A DNA stretch of 58,092 bases. Source: Nephromyces sp. MM_2019 (lineage: Eukaryota; Apicomplexa; Aconoidasida; Nephromycida). Shown here one piece after another: positions 12,393-24,595 of the stretch (the first letter of the stretch is position 1; each line of letters opens with the position of its first letter). The notes beneath the pieces were generated by a model. It saw only the letters and a program-made list of their open reading frames with translations, had not been told where the DNA came from and made no database searches. The translations under genes were made by a program, and so were the position numbers. The DNA is taken from positions 1-58,092 of the forward strand of contig JADHZB010000333.1 of assembly GCA_015657535.1 (NCBI GenBank), written 5' to 3'.

Positions 12393-13573
12393 TCAAAATT
12401 AAATTTAGATTATTTATTACGGCTACGTAAGATTGAAAATAATGCCTTAGAAATAAAGTATCAAGTGAAAAAAATATTTTATTTTTTCCAAGTGTTTAAG
12501 GCTCAATTGCTGGTACCGCTATGCCAACCATCTCGAATAGTAGGATTTTTGGATAGATTTTACTTTAAAAAGTATTCGGAAGCTTTTTATAAAATTATGT
12601 TAAATATATTTAAGCTACTTCAAATTTTCTTGTTATAATGATAAAACTCGATTATGAATCCAGATATTAACAAATTTATTTTAAAGAGGCTATTCTATTA
12701 GTTTAATAGTATGGAATAAGTATAAACACGCTTATTGTACCATATATTTGAGTGCACAAATAAGAAGAGACTCTTTTCGGTAATGATTCTCAAAAAGTGA
12801 AAATTCCCTTTATAAGTTAGAGCTTGTCCCGATCAGAATTCGGCACTGACGAACAATAAATCTTGTATCACAACTTAGATAATAATAAACTCTAGCTTAT
12901 CTCCTAATGATTGCAAATAAAGAAAGCAATATAGCCATTTAAGAACATTTTTATAATTTATATACACTTATGCCCTAGGCTTTATTCGATTGTTAAAGAT
13001 TATACTCAAATTCAATAATATTCACTGCAATTGCACTGTTTAATTGTTACTACTTTCTCATTGTTACAAGATTGCTCTTAAAAATTCATCAATAGTATAT
13101 TGGTTTCAATTATGCTTTAAATTAATACTGGATAAGGAAGAAATCAAGTTTTGATATACAAAATATATAAGAAAGTACCAAATAATAAGATGAAAAATTC
13201 AACTACTAAAATTTTAATGATATTTGTTTTTATTTCTTATATTTTAAGTCTCTAATTTTCTTTGTACATTTAGTGGTTATGTTTACCAATCATGTACAGG
13301 TATAAAAAATATAAGTATTCAATCAGAAGAATATTTCGATTTTGAGGAATCCCATTTAGTGTTTTCATGATTGATTACGTTAAATCAGTGTTGAAATTGT
13401 GAAAATTGGTGAGTATTCAAGGATCTTAGTTAAATTACGATCTTAATTTTCGGAGAATATAAACATGTATATATATATATAACTTATTTTTAACACTTTT
13501 ATAAAACGAAATCAATTGAATTCCTGAAGTATCTCTTTATATTTATCATAAGCTTCCTGTCAGGTAGTGAACT
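12393..13573. other. Intergenic region, no gene seen
   Basis: Spacer between the start of the ALKBH6-like gene and the 3' end of the acetyltransferase gene, both on the minus strand. AT-rich, with a short TA run near 13,470-13,482. Nothing coding or RNA-like was recognised. Confidence 0.5.
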
Positions 13574-14395
13574 TTACAAATCTAAATTTTCACAAGTAAT
13601 GTTTTCGTGGTCTAGAGTCTTTTTGAGTATAACGTAGCTTCCTAATTTGTCTATATTTGACATAAGGTCACCATGACATGGGAACGCCGGGTTACTTTCA
13701 TCTTCAGTAAAAGAACATTTCATAATGTAAAATTTCAAAGCCCTTGGATTGCTGGTCTGTACAGTGCACAGTATTTTATGAAGTCTCATCTTTCGCGATA
13801 TTCCCTCAATAAGATCAATCATTAGTTTTCCTAATCCGTAAGATTGATATAGTTTATGAATTTGAAGCTCCAATATGTAGCACACAGTCTCTAGTTTTTC
13901 ATGGTCCTCGTCTAATAAATACATAAATTGAAGAAATGCAACTATTCTATCAGGTGTGTCTGAGTTATATTCACTTTTGGAATTGATAATTAAATAGTGT
14001 GCACCCTTCTGAGAGAGTTCATTTTGCTTAGTTTTGTTGTCCCATCCTATGTCCATATAATTGCACTTGTTATAAATGTGTTCCATGTTCTCCTTGGTTA
14101 AATTGAATATCTTATCCATATACTGTCTTGATTGCTCAAGAGATTTGAGATTTTTTATGCTCATAATGGAGTATGTTAAACCCAAGTTTTCGAGAGATTC
14201 TTGTTGGCTTGAAGCGGTATTTATCAATAATTCATCTTTTATATTCGTATTTTGAATCTTCATTTTGGAAGTTTTTTCTTCTGCTTGCTTAATGATATTG
14301 TAAAAATGTAGAAGCTTTCTTACCGATACTTTTGATTTCAAATGTTCCTTCTTTATCTTTTTAAACTTTTTGGATTGAAAGTGTACTTTGTCCAT
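13574..14395 (-). CDS. NAA40: NAA40/NatD-like histone N-alpha-acetyltransferase
   Basis: Single-exon gene of 273 aa, a little longer than human NAA40 (237 aa). The N-terminal 50 residues are strongly basic and suggest nuclear targeting. The middle holds the family signature: an acidic/aromatic helix (NMEHIYNKCNYMDIGWDNKT), then YLII and a beta hairpin (VAFLQFMYLLDED), and the GNAT acetyl-CoA motif YQSYGLGKLMIDLIE (Q-x-x-G-x-G). ALKFYIMKCSFTEDESNP follows, where NAA40 has its AYQFF helix and its DDSSPS loop. NatD acetylates the N-terminal Ser of histones H4 and H2A in the nucleus and cytosol. The protein is complete from ATG to TAG. The similarity is recognised by motif order, not by a search. 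Confidence 0.85.
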   Translation of the reverse strand: MDKVHFQSKKFKKIKKEHLKSKVSVRKLLHFYNIIKQAEEKTSKMKIQNTNIKDELLINTASSQQESLENLGLTYSIMSIKNLKSLEQSRQYMDKIFNLTKENMEHIYNKCNYMDIGWDNKTKQNELSQKGAHYLIINSKSEYNSDTPDRIVAFLQFMYLLDEDHEKLETVCYILELQIHKLYQSYGLGKLMIDLIEGISRKMRLHKILCTVQTSNPRALKFYIMKCSFTEDESNPAFPCHGDLMSNIDKLGSYVILKKTLDHENITCENLDL

Positions 14396-15969
14396 GTTTC
14401 CTAAATATACGATTCTGAAAACAAATTAATTTGCAAGTAGAAGATATGCATAGGACATTATCACATAATGTCATCGAATATATGTTGATAAAACAATATC
14501 CTTATTCAGTTAAGAGACATCAAATTTATAATTAATTTGATAGTTTTTATTAGGCTATTTCTTGAACAAAATGAATATGTGAAACAGCTTTATTAGAAGC
14601 TTGAAAAAGTCAAAACATGTAAATAATAAAAAAGTCATATGTGGTAAAAAGCCGAGTGATGTTGGCTTAATACTAACTTTAACAAATCATAAAGCTGATA
14701 TTTCAACTAGCAAATTTGCTAAACATTGAAAATGTTGAATAAAAACTACATTTAATTCATGTAACAAGGCCAAGTTAATAAATTTTTTATTGTTTCTAAA
14801 TGTTCTAATGTAAGCTGTGATTTTAAAAGATTCCATGAATCTAAAATATACAATATATAATATTCTAGTGGCTCCTGCTTTTAAGAGCTGATGAATTAAT
14901 TAAAACAAAGAATCACAAGGAGAGGGTTTTATTTAAGATTTTTTAAAAATTATTTATCAATAGAATTTACTTTTAGATACACATATAAATTTTTTGATGA
15001 CTAATTGTCAAAAATAAGGAATATCACCACCTTTTGATACTTCACAACCGATATTATTTCACCTCTCCAAACCCAGCTATTATCACTATAACTAAAGTTG
15101 AAGTTAATCTGTTAACAACCAAGCTCATAGTAAAGCTATAATATAGGTTTGAAGACGAATAATAACCATAGGTAGCAATTTTGAAATTTTGGCTTTTCAG
15201 TTCCTTTTCTTGGAAAGTGTTTTCAACTCCTTCAAAGCTTCAACATTCTAAATTCTATAAGATATCGAAAGCACTCAGCGAAGATACCCTACTACATCAG
15301 TAAAAGTTTTCAAACAGGATCCAACTTATCTTATAGGGCTAACTTTCTTACATATTAGCAAGATTTTTAATTTACTATTTGTAACTCAAACCTCGGATGC
15401 TTTGAACAAACTAAAAACTTATGTATTATAAGCAGGTTCCCTGAAATGTTTTAAATCGATTTAGATTTCCAATAAAATAAGGTGAGTTATATATTATCAA
15501 ACGGTGACCTTGTTATAGGGATGCAAATTTTAATAAAGGTTTAATTAACCTAGGCTAAACCAATATGAACTCAAGTCAAAGAGCCATTTTGAATTATGAA
15601 ATTAATCGAGAAGTTGATTTTGACATCTAAATTTTAAGGCCCCTCACGGAGAGTAAATATGTGATATGGAAACTTTTTAATCCTTCATTTAACCCATTTT
15701 AAAATATAATTTTGACTATAAATGTATGTTTAATTCGATTTAATAATTTATATGACTTGGAAGGGTTTCTAATTTCAAAGCAATTTATAACCACAAACTG
15801 AACTTATAAATAATAATTTAAGCTAAAACTAAGTTTGCTTGAGTCGTTCAAAATTTGTAACTATTTCAAATTTACAATATATTTGTTATCTTAGATGTAG
15901 TTACATGCCTTAGACAGTTGATTCTAGAATGTATATATAAGCTCAATTTTTAATAATTTATCAAAAAAT
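14396..15969. other. Divergent intergenic region, no gene seen
   Basis: About 1.6 kb between the divergent acetyltransferase (-) and transporter (+) genes, so it should hold both promoters. No long ORF, repeat array or RNA-like element was recognised. Confidence 0.5.
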
Positions 15970-18372
15970 ATGGATAGTCCTATGATCCCTGCTATTAAGC
16001 AAAAATACTATTCCTTTTTGAAGTTTTGGTCGAAGCCAATTGGTCAGTAATTTATAAGAGTGAATATATTATAAACTAAAGTATTGATTGACTGTGATAA
16101 ATTAGGAATTGCACATGTTACTAATATGATTTTCGGTGCCACTTTTAGTGCTCAAATTGGTAAGTTCATTTATAGCATTCCAATAGCTTGATAGCAAAAT
16201 AATTTTTTAGTTTTAATCCCTCTTTTGGTGAGATAACCTAAAAAGATTCATAAATTTAGCGATTATGAAATAGACTATTCAAGTTGACGGAAATGAATTA
16301 TCCATTGGAAAATACTGGATATTTATTAGGCTTTACAGGGCTACTACAATTTATAGGAGCAATACTTTTTGGAGTCTTAGCTGACATGTATTGTTCAAAT
16401 AGCTCTACTATCAATAAGACTGAATTTAATAATAATAAAAAGAGTAGGGCCTAAAAATGTATTAACTTTAGTCATTGGTTAGAACGATACTTATTCATTA
16501 TGTTCTGTATTTAAATTTCTTTTAGAGTTTTCAATACTTTGTTTCATTCTAATGGCAATCTCAACAAATATTTTATTTCTTTATATAAGTCAACTACCAG
16601 GTCAATACTTCTGAAATTAACTTTTGTCATAAGTTATTGCGATTTAAGCTATTTTAATGCACGGTTATATATCTATCTTATATCTCATTTGTGAAGAAAC
16701 TGAAGCAAGGTAATCTTAAAATACAAATCTCAATTGGTATAATAATTAGCAACTAAACCAGCCTAAGAACCTCATCAATTGGGCTCGCAAATCTTAGTTA
16801 TGGTGAAAATACTTAAAACTTTAATGTTTTTTTACTAAATCTCAAAGGTGTTGGAATTGTGTTTGGGAGTGCTTTCATTGCGTACGTAAAAATATATTCA
16901 TAATGTTTACAATAATAATATAAAAAGTAATTCAGGGCATCTTCATCATTTTCCGGTGCCCGTGGATCTGTCGTTGTAATTGCTTTACTTCTTTGTTTGG
17001 GTTATATAATAACTCTTCAGCGTGAGTTGTAAATGTTTTTGAATTACCGAATTTACCTAAAATTTTGATTAGTCGAGCAATATAATGAGTATGGTGGATC
17101 AAAAATGGTTTCTCTTTTTCAGCAAGGCGACCTTTCTAAGTTGCTAGCTGAGAAATTAGAAAAAACTAACGAATTAATTAAAATGTGAGTATAAATGAAT
17201 CTAAAACTGTTTTCCCCCCTGAAAGATAAGCAGGACATTACTCCCATGTTGCACTCTCTTTATAGGACTTTTACCTATCATGGTGAATAGAGTTTACAAA
17301 TTCACCAGATCAGAAGTTAATTATGCCCAGATTATTCGGTTATAACCATATTTTAAATTAGAGCCTACTTGATTTCTTGTTTAGATTGTCTTTTGTTTCA
17401 ATTGCTATAAAGGAGTTCAGTAAGACCAATTTTCTAAAACAAAATAATTAATCATCATGTATCAGATATTAACGTAAGAAATTGGTTTATGAACTAGAAA
17501 TTCAAACACCTTGAAAATTAAGAGTAGTCAAGCTTCACTTTTAGTGGGATATATGGGCCTTTGGATTTTAATTGGAGAAGGCATTATCTCCCCAATTTTA
17601 GGTTACTACTTCAATGACTTTTTTTTTCTAGAGTAGGGCCCATTTTCAATATCACTGCAATTTAAACATTGTTCCCATAGAGCTTACTCTCTTCTGAGCC
17701 TCCTTGGTTCGGGACTATTAGTTTTTTTATTACCCAAAATGAAGATCATACTTTATATATTTCCAATATTGTAAGTAATCTCATTTAAAAATTTAATTTA
17801 AAAATGTTATGTAAAATAAAGGTTAATAGCTGGCTCATTGTTGTAAGAATAGAATTTTATCAATAGCTTATCAGACTATGTTTTACTTAATCAAAGATAT
17901 GTTAGCTCGATTTCACAGGTTGGAACTTTTTTAATTTCATTTTTACATTATAAAAAAACGGATTAGATGACCAAAATGGTCAACAAGCAAGATCTTGGGA
18001 CCGTAATAGGAATTTCCACTGCAATTTTTTATATATCTGCATGTAAGTTCACTTTTTGCTTTGTTTTTATCAACTTTAGAAGTGTGACAGCTTTGGGCCC
18101 ATTCATGGCTTTATGGATCTACACTCGGACAAATCTAGGAACCTATTGGTAACTGTGTTAACATATATACTCTAAGCCCAAATTTATCCGATATTAGGCT
18201 TGTGGTTCTTGTGTTATCACTCCTCGCTTCCATCCTTTGTGGTTGTGTACTATATCCCGGAATTTTTAAAGTAACTCAGAATTTTAAAGATTATTATATT
18301 CAACTCAAATAAAACCAAAATTAGTATGAAAATGAAGGAAAGGAAAAAGGAGAAATCGACAAAGAGATTTGA
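15970..18372 (+). CDS. Major facilitator superfamily-type transporter, about 19 short exons
   Basis: Polytopic membrane transporter built from many small exons. It starts at MDSPMIPAIKQKYY. Successive exons encode hydrophobic segments in MFS order: GIAHVTNMIFGATFSAQ; TGYLLGFTGLLQFIGAILFG with the loop 2-3-like motif GVLADMYLGPKN; an FSILCFILMAI helix; ILMHGYISILYLICEETEAR; GVGIVFGSAFIAASSSFSG; and SVVVIALLLCLGYIITLQ. A hydrophilic central loop (LEQYNEYGGSKM ... KTNELIKM) follows. The second half contains TLLPCCTLFIGLLPIMV, SFVSIAIKEF, SLLVGYMGLWILIGEGIISP, LLSLLGSGLLVFLLP and ALGPFMALWIYTRTNLGTYW. The last helix comes before a charged tail ending in TGA at 18370-18372. Introns are mostly 40-110 nt. 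One junction, between about 17,425 and 17,510, does not keep frame with any canonical donor/acceptor pair I tried. Substrate unknown. Confidence 0.78.
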
Positions 18373-18760
18373 AGATCATTTGATTCTGTTGAATAGATAA
18401 TTTCTAGTCAACTCTAACATTTGAAACATTTAACTAGGATAATTAATTAAAACAAAACTTTGTTAAAACTCCTATAGAAATTGAGAAAAGGTTAAATATA
18501 TTTTAGTGTTTATCAATTATTGTATTATATGTCTTATTTTTCTGTTGTTTATATTCACTATATATAAACATCTTTTTGAGTAAAATTTAATATGGATCAG
18601 ATCTATAGTAACTGATACAACGAGATACTTGGACTCTTTTAATTGTTTTTATAGATATTAACCTAATTAAAAAACAAATCTTTTCTTTTATTTTATCGGA
18701 CAAAGTCACTGAAAGCTAAAAGTGTTTGAAGTTCAACCATGAAGATTAGCGATATCTAAC
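18373..18760. other. Intergenic region
   Basis: Short AT-rich spacer between two plus-strand genes; no feature recognised. Confidence 0.5.
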
Positions 18761-21700
18761 ATGAAGAATATTTCCAAATTGGGTAGCTCCATTTTACAAC
18801 GAATTTCGATATACCAAGCTGAAGGACTCTTGGAACCTAAGGAGTTAGAGTCAAAGTTAAAAAAATTCCTCAATTCATCATTTAAACTTGTTTCTTAGAG
18901 CTGCGCTTATTCAAAAGGGTCTAGACGAGGCTATTTATCACCTCAATACTACTTTATCAAGGCAGAATGATCTCATAAACCTTTTAGTAGATCTTATAAA
19001 GAAGAACCAGATTGCTAAGAAAAATCTGTCCAAGCTGAAGAAGGAGTCTATAAAAACGAAAGCTGAAATAGTTAATTTGAGGAATAGGATTAATGAGGTG
19101 AGACTTATAATTATACTCAAATCATGAATTTTTAGTAAGGATTTACTACATGTCCAAGTTTCCAAATCTTATAAATGGGAGCTATATAGAGGAATGCCAG
19201 GATATTTTTCCATTGTCTTGTGATAAGGAAGAAAAGAAAGACAAGATAAGCAATGAACAAACTGCTTTTCAGAAGCAGCTAGAATTACAAGATGAAATAG
19301 CTGCTTTAAAAGTAATTTGTGACTTCAATCTCACAATGGAAAGATGAGATGAGACTGTTTCAAAATATCAATAACACAAATCTAAAACCAAAATAATATT
19401 TGAACAAAGATTAATTTCTTTAATAAAGCCTATCTTGTAAATTCATTTGTTCGAATTTTTAGGAAGAAAAGCTATGTATAAACTCAAGGATTGGTTAGAA
19501 ATTGGTCTAATGTCACTAACATTTAAATTAAAATTCTCGCGAAAGTCGCACCTTTTTGATTGTTTTAGAGCAAGAAAATGATGATATTAATAAGAAAAAT
19601 GATATTTTAATAGAATTAAAGTATTTGATTAAGGTATTATTAAGTGTTTTTGATTCAAATTCGAAAAAATATTTATAGCATAAAATAATAAATTAGAGAA
19701 ACAAGTCTGAATACTCCACGTTGCAATCAGAGCACGATGTCCATTTTCAAACTTATCAGAATATTTTAAAACAAAATAAATATTCTTTTGATCTCATTGA
19801 AAATACTAAATGGAGATACAAGGAGGTTTTGAATAAATCAAGTAAAAATAAAAAGTATGAGAAACTAACCGATAACACTTTAAAGGTTAGACGCAATAAA
19901 AGTTAAAAATTTGAAAAACAGTATTATATCAAAATAGTGCATCTATAGAAATTGACCAAGACTTGGGGGATAATAAAAAATAGAGAATTGAACTTACTTG
20001 AAAATATGGATGAACTGGAAGTGTCTAAATCTCATTTATCATGTAGTATTCTTAGATTGAAGGTAGTTGAAGTGTCCAATCGAAAATATAACTAAAATAC
20101 GGGAAAATCTAATACTTTCTTGACAGAAGCACATGTTTCTATTTTCTGAGGAGAAAAGTATTCTTGAAAATGTTACTGAAACACGAGAAAATTCGTGTTT
20201 CAATATTAAAAAGCAAATTGCTTTATTTACTAGAAACGTTAGAACAAATAAATGGTAATAATAGTTGCAACATCAAGTTGACCAATTAGAGTTGTAGTTT
20301 TTGGATATATCAGTAAATTAACAAAAGTGCATCAACTAAACAACCACTTGAAAGAGTTAATAAAGATTCGCGATATAAAATTAGTGAGTTCCTATGAATG
20401 CCTGTAATCTTTGGGATTCAATTTGTTTTTTTAAACAAAGGAGTTAGTCAAGAAAGAAAAATTTAGGACTGACAAAATTGCAGAGGATATATTGCATAAA
20501 GTAATAATATATCAATCTAAGATATATCAAAAATTAGATTTTATACTTATATGGATGCCCCATAGGCTATGGATATTCGTGAAGAGAATTTCACTTTGAG
20601 TGATTACACCAGCAATCAGGTAAACTGTTATTTAAGATTCTATTAACTACGGTTTTAATAATTGGTGGGAATGTTTAGCTCAAAAAGCAAGATTGTAAAG
20701 AGGTTGAACTCAGCAATTTGGTAAGAAATTGATAAAAACAACCAAAAAAAAAACAAATTTGTTCTCCTCCAATTTCATGAATTTTAATTTTAGAGGATTG
20801 AATTATATAATGAAAAAATAAAGCTTTCAGATGGGATCAAAAATTTGGGAATTATAAAACAATCACTATGCAACCAAAAAGCTATATGTGAAGCAGGGAT
20901 GGTAGAGTTGATGAGAAACAAAGCATTCCTCAACAAAATTAGTAGCGAAAATCGTTCTCAGGTGTTGTGTAGAATAAAAATTCATCTAGCCTTAAGTTTA
21001 TTACTACCTAAAGTTGAAAGATTTATTTTATAAAAGAAATCTAAATATAAATCTTATCTTATAGGAGTATATTTTAAATAATCTTCAAAAGAAAAAACAG
21101 GCTTTATTAAAAGTTGAAAGGAATAACTTAAGCGTTAATAATAAATGTATAAAAGAAATTGAACATTACAAAAGCATAACAAATGAAATTGAGCAAGACC
21201 TTCTGGATTTAAAGGCAAAATTTAAATGCCTCGAAGGTTTGAGAAGTGAATTACAATCCCAAATTTTGGAAAAGGATAATGTGATAAATGTGTGGATATA
21301 TCCGACCGATTGCTAAATGGATGAAACTTAAGCTGTATTGATCTATGTTTCAGAAAAAAGATAAGTTAAAGCAAGAATTATATGAGAATAGTGTGGCCAT
21401 TAACCATCACCTTCTGCAATTAAGATCCTCAGAACAAAAATTGCGAGGTAAAAAATACACTTATTCGGGAAATTGATATCTATTTACATTGTTAAAATAG
21501 GGGAGGTAAGGGAAATGTCTTTTGAAACAAATGGAATGTTAGCCTTCAATCGAGAGACCAAAAAGAACTTGGAAAGTAGCAAATTTTCACGCTTAACGAT
21601 GATTAATTGCTACACAGCTATTAGCAATTCAATAAATACAATGTACAGTGATGAAAATTCTCTTTCTGTTATTTTTTTAAACATAAATAGGAATTTGTAC

Positions 21701-22744
21701 TTTGTTTGTTAGGCAAAATAACATAATAAAATTAGAGGAAACTAAAAAAAATTATGGTTGGTTTTTGAGGAAAACTTATAAATGATCTAATAATGGGATT
21801 ATCAATACAGGTAATTTAATTTCTCAAGCTAAAGCAAAGCTAAATGTTACAAATCAAGTTAGTAAGACTATGAATGAAGTTGTGTACTATGAAAATGAAA
21901 AGTTTCGCTCCTTTGTCAGGAACTCAAGAGACAAAATGCACAAAGCAAGCATTTAGAAAAATTCAGAAATATCTATTCTATCAAATTAATGAATTACATT
22001 AAGTTGCCTAATGCAAAATTAAAAGATTTAATAAGAGAAACTAATAATGAAAAACGTAATTTAAATGAGCTCAAAGATCTCTTGGGTAAAGTTATCTGTT
22101 ATAGCGAATCAATATTTTTCGTTTAATTGAAAATGTGATATTGTGAAAAAATTATTATTCAGAGAAACAGAGGTTGTTGCATAAGATAGAGATACCATCA
22201 GGAAAGTTAGCCAAATTAGGTTTCTTTAAAATATGGTTTAAGAAACATTTTAAAATTGTTTGTTAGCAATATTTCTAAGATTTCGGTATCTTGTAAAAAG
22301 TTAGAATACAGATACATTTTAACAGAAAAAATTTTATCTAAAAAAAGTCAATTAAGCAACGAGGCATCTAAACAAATAAGTGGACAATTTATTGATATGT
22401 CTTGTATTGACTTACTAGTAATTTTTTGAATTTTTGCAGATTATCTTAAAATTATGATTGGCTCAACGAAAGTTTCTCCCAGTGATTTAAATCGAAAGCT
22501 TGCTTCTAGAAAGGATCACTTGTTAAAAATTTCGAATGAATATATTAGTTTGAAAGCTGAGGTGGTTTTAACAAAGGTTAGTATTTTCTGGTTTGGTTCG
22601 AGTTTTGAGTGAAGAATATGAAAACATACTTTTATGCAGTCATTGCTGAAGCAAATAACAATCTTTAAGAGAGATTGTGTGGGCGTAATTGGGTATAACA
22701 AAATTCTTGCAATCAATAATAATAACGTACAAGCTAAATCTTAA
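18761..22744 (+). CDS. Long coiled-coil protein, many short exons
   Basis: The product is almost entirely charged heptad-type sequence rich in Lys, Glu, Leu, Asn and Ile. ATG at 18761 begins MKNISKLGSSILQRISIYQ, spliced (donor before GTTAAAA) to exon 2 at 18899-19097. Further exons are visible around 19,190-19,310, 19,570-19,635, 19,700-19,885, 19,952-20,062, 20,129-20,257, 20,340-20,380 and 20,793-20,960, then 21,060-21,290, 21,360-21,450, 21,810-22,130, 22,310-22,560 and 22,640-22,744. The final exons read without ambiguity (GSTKVSPSDLNRKLASRKDH ... NNNNVQAKS) to TAA at 22742-22744. Several internal boundaries are not resolved, for example the exon 2/3 junction, where no simple pair keeps frame. 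Its N-terminal helix and C-terminal Lys/Ser-rich helices are loosely reminiscent of flagellar or centriolar coiled-coil proteins such as CCDC146. I would not assign that without a profile search. Confidence 0.65.
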
Positions 22745-23451
22745 CAAGAATTAATTCATTTTGATCATGCATGTGTAGATTAAAGTGTAATATTTAATTT
22801 AAACATTAAAACTTGAGATATAGGAGCCGATGCCAAGTTATCTTGATTAATGTATAAACATATGTATTCATTAAAAAAAATTTCTGTTTGTGATTTAACA
22901 TATTTTCAATGTCAAAGGACTTAGCCCTTATAAATTTCAAAAGTTATAAGGACTTGGTTGAAAGTGTAAATATTTTGCCTATGTGCTTCTCCCTATAAGT
23001 ACTGTGACTCAAAGGTTACACTTAATAGATAGATCGTTCGTTATTAAATGTTTTAGGAGCCATTAGCCCAAGATAGATAGTGCTACCCTGGGAGGATAGT
23101 ATCTAGGATGTTTATATATACACTTGAGTGCTAAAACACACTCACTTGTTGAACAAATTGTACTAAAAATTTACATTACGTAACGCTTACAATTCTAGCA
23201 ATTCTAAGGAAACTATTCTATATCACTTTTAAGTCAAAATTAGACTAAATAAGTGCATAGAAAGATACTAAAACTCAAAATTGTTTTTATTAAAAAATTT
23301 CAAGGCTGCTAATGCCCGATAAGTTGGACAGACAGAAAATCACAATTATTATATTTATTTCAACCCTTTCATTAAGAATATCAATACCCTAACAATTAAA
23401 AAATAACAAATCCTATATGATACAATAGCTGATACATAAAACAACAATTCA
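22745..23451. other. Intergenic region with one GC-richer, possibly structured stretch
   Basis: Promoter region of the SelT-like gene. Most of it is AT-rich. Bases about 22,975-23,110 are clearly less AT-rich and include a possible interrupted stem: CCAAGATA near 23,070 can pair with TATCTAGG near 23,100, with one mismatch. There is no ORF across it and no T-run terminator. It could be a noncoding RNA, a UTR element or chance. Confidence 0.35.
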
Positions 23452-24321
23452 ATGGCTGATGAAGAGAGTACTAAGCCTATGGCAGATGAACAATCTGATA
23501 ACTCAAAGGCTGACAAACCAACTACTAAACCCAATGAAGAAACTACAATGACAGAAAGTAACGAGGAATCAAAAGATGAAGCTAAAGAACAACCTCCTCC
23601 AAAGAGTAAACCATATAAGATTAAAAAATATAACATTGACACTGAAGCTCGTGAAGAAAGATTTTCAACTTTTAAAATGAACAAGCTCCTAATGAGAGCT
23701 ATGTTTGTCATATATTTATTTTACTTTGGATATAAGTGGCTTTATAAATCTTCAAGTTCCAATCTAACTTTTTCAGAGCGTGCTATAAACTATAAAAATT
23801 ATTTATTAACTCCTCCTAACGTATTTCCTGAAGAAATCACCAAAAAACAGCTCACTATAATTTACTGTTCAACATGTAAGTTTACAAAGTCTGTGGACAA
23901 TCTTGGTAAATCTATTGCATCAAACTTAAAAGATTTAGAAGGTTTTAAAGTATTTTTAGTTCCATATAAAAATGCTCCATTGTATAATTATATGAACTGG
24001 GGGTATACATTTGTACAAATTGGTGTTGTCGTATTACTTATCTATATGGCCGAAACAATCGCATTCATTGAAATGAAGACTGGATTCAAATTCCCAGCAG
24101 TCATAACCAACGGTTTAATGTTTCTTTCTGAGAAAAGGATTATGCTTATGTTTGGAATTTATATGTCAGGTGGAATAGTTAAGAATTTCCTGCTTGATTC
24201 TAAAGTATATGATGCTTACTATGAAGATAAACAAATCTGGAACTTTGAAGAGATGGGTAATCCATCGCCTGGTCGTTTGGTTTACCTCATCGAACAAATC
24301 GAAGGAATCTCAGTTTTTTAA
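23452..24321 (+). CDS. Selenoprotein T-like (SelT/SELENOT) thioredoxin-fold ER membrane protein
   Basis: Single-exon gene, 289 aa. Layout: a very hydrophilic acidic N-terminus (1-75, rich in Glu, Lys, Thr and Pro), a hydrophobic segment (about 80-96), and a Rdx-type thioredoxin fold with the redox motif YCSTC (Cys139, Cys142). Next come the SelT membrane hairpin (about 187-205 and 228-247) and the diagnostic C-terminal block: FLLDSKVYDAYYEDKQIWNF, then NPSPGRLVYLIEQI. In animal SELENOT the motif is CVSU with selenocysteine; here both positions are Cys, so no SECIS element is needed. SelT proteins act as oxidoreductases of the ER membrane. The long acidic N-terminal extension has no counterpart in the animal protein, which begins directly with a signal peptide. 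The ATG chosen is the first after in-frame stops. Confidence 0.85.
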   Translation: MADEESTKPMADEQSDNSKADKPTTKPNEETTMTESNEESKDEAKEQPPPKSKPYKIKKYNIDTEAREERFSTFKMNKLLMRAMFVIYLFYFGYKWLYKSSSSNLTFSERAINYKNYLLTPPNVFPEEITKKQLTIIYCSTCKFTKSVDNLGKSIASNLKDLEGFKVFLVPYKNAPLYNYMNWGYTFVQIGVVVLLIYMAETIAFIEMKTGFKFPAVITNGLMFLSEKRIMLMFGIYMSGGIVKNFLLDSKVYDAYYEDKQIWNFEEMGNPSPGRLVYLIEQIEGISVF

Positions 24322-24595
24322 TTTTGTTCTAACTATTTTTGTACATACTTATAGAACTAACCCATTCATTTTTAATAAGCAAGAAATTTTATAAAGCTTT
24401 TGATTCAACACCCTGCTTGATATATTTCAGAAAGACTTAAATATTTTTAAAAAATATTATATTGAATGAAAACATGAATAGTATCAATTTCATCATAATA
24501 TTTTAATTGATTAAAGCAGAAATTTGATGTTACATGAAAAAGTTTTCAAAATTATTTCGAGTTTAAAAAAAGTGAAAAAAAGAAAATTTTGTACT

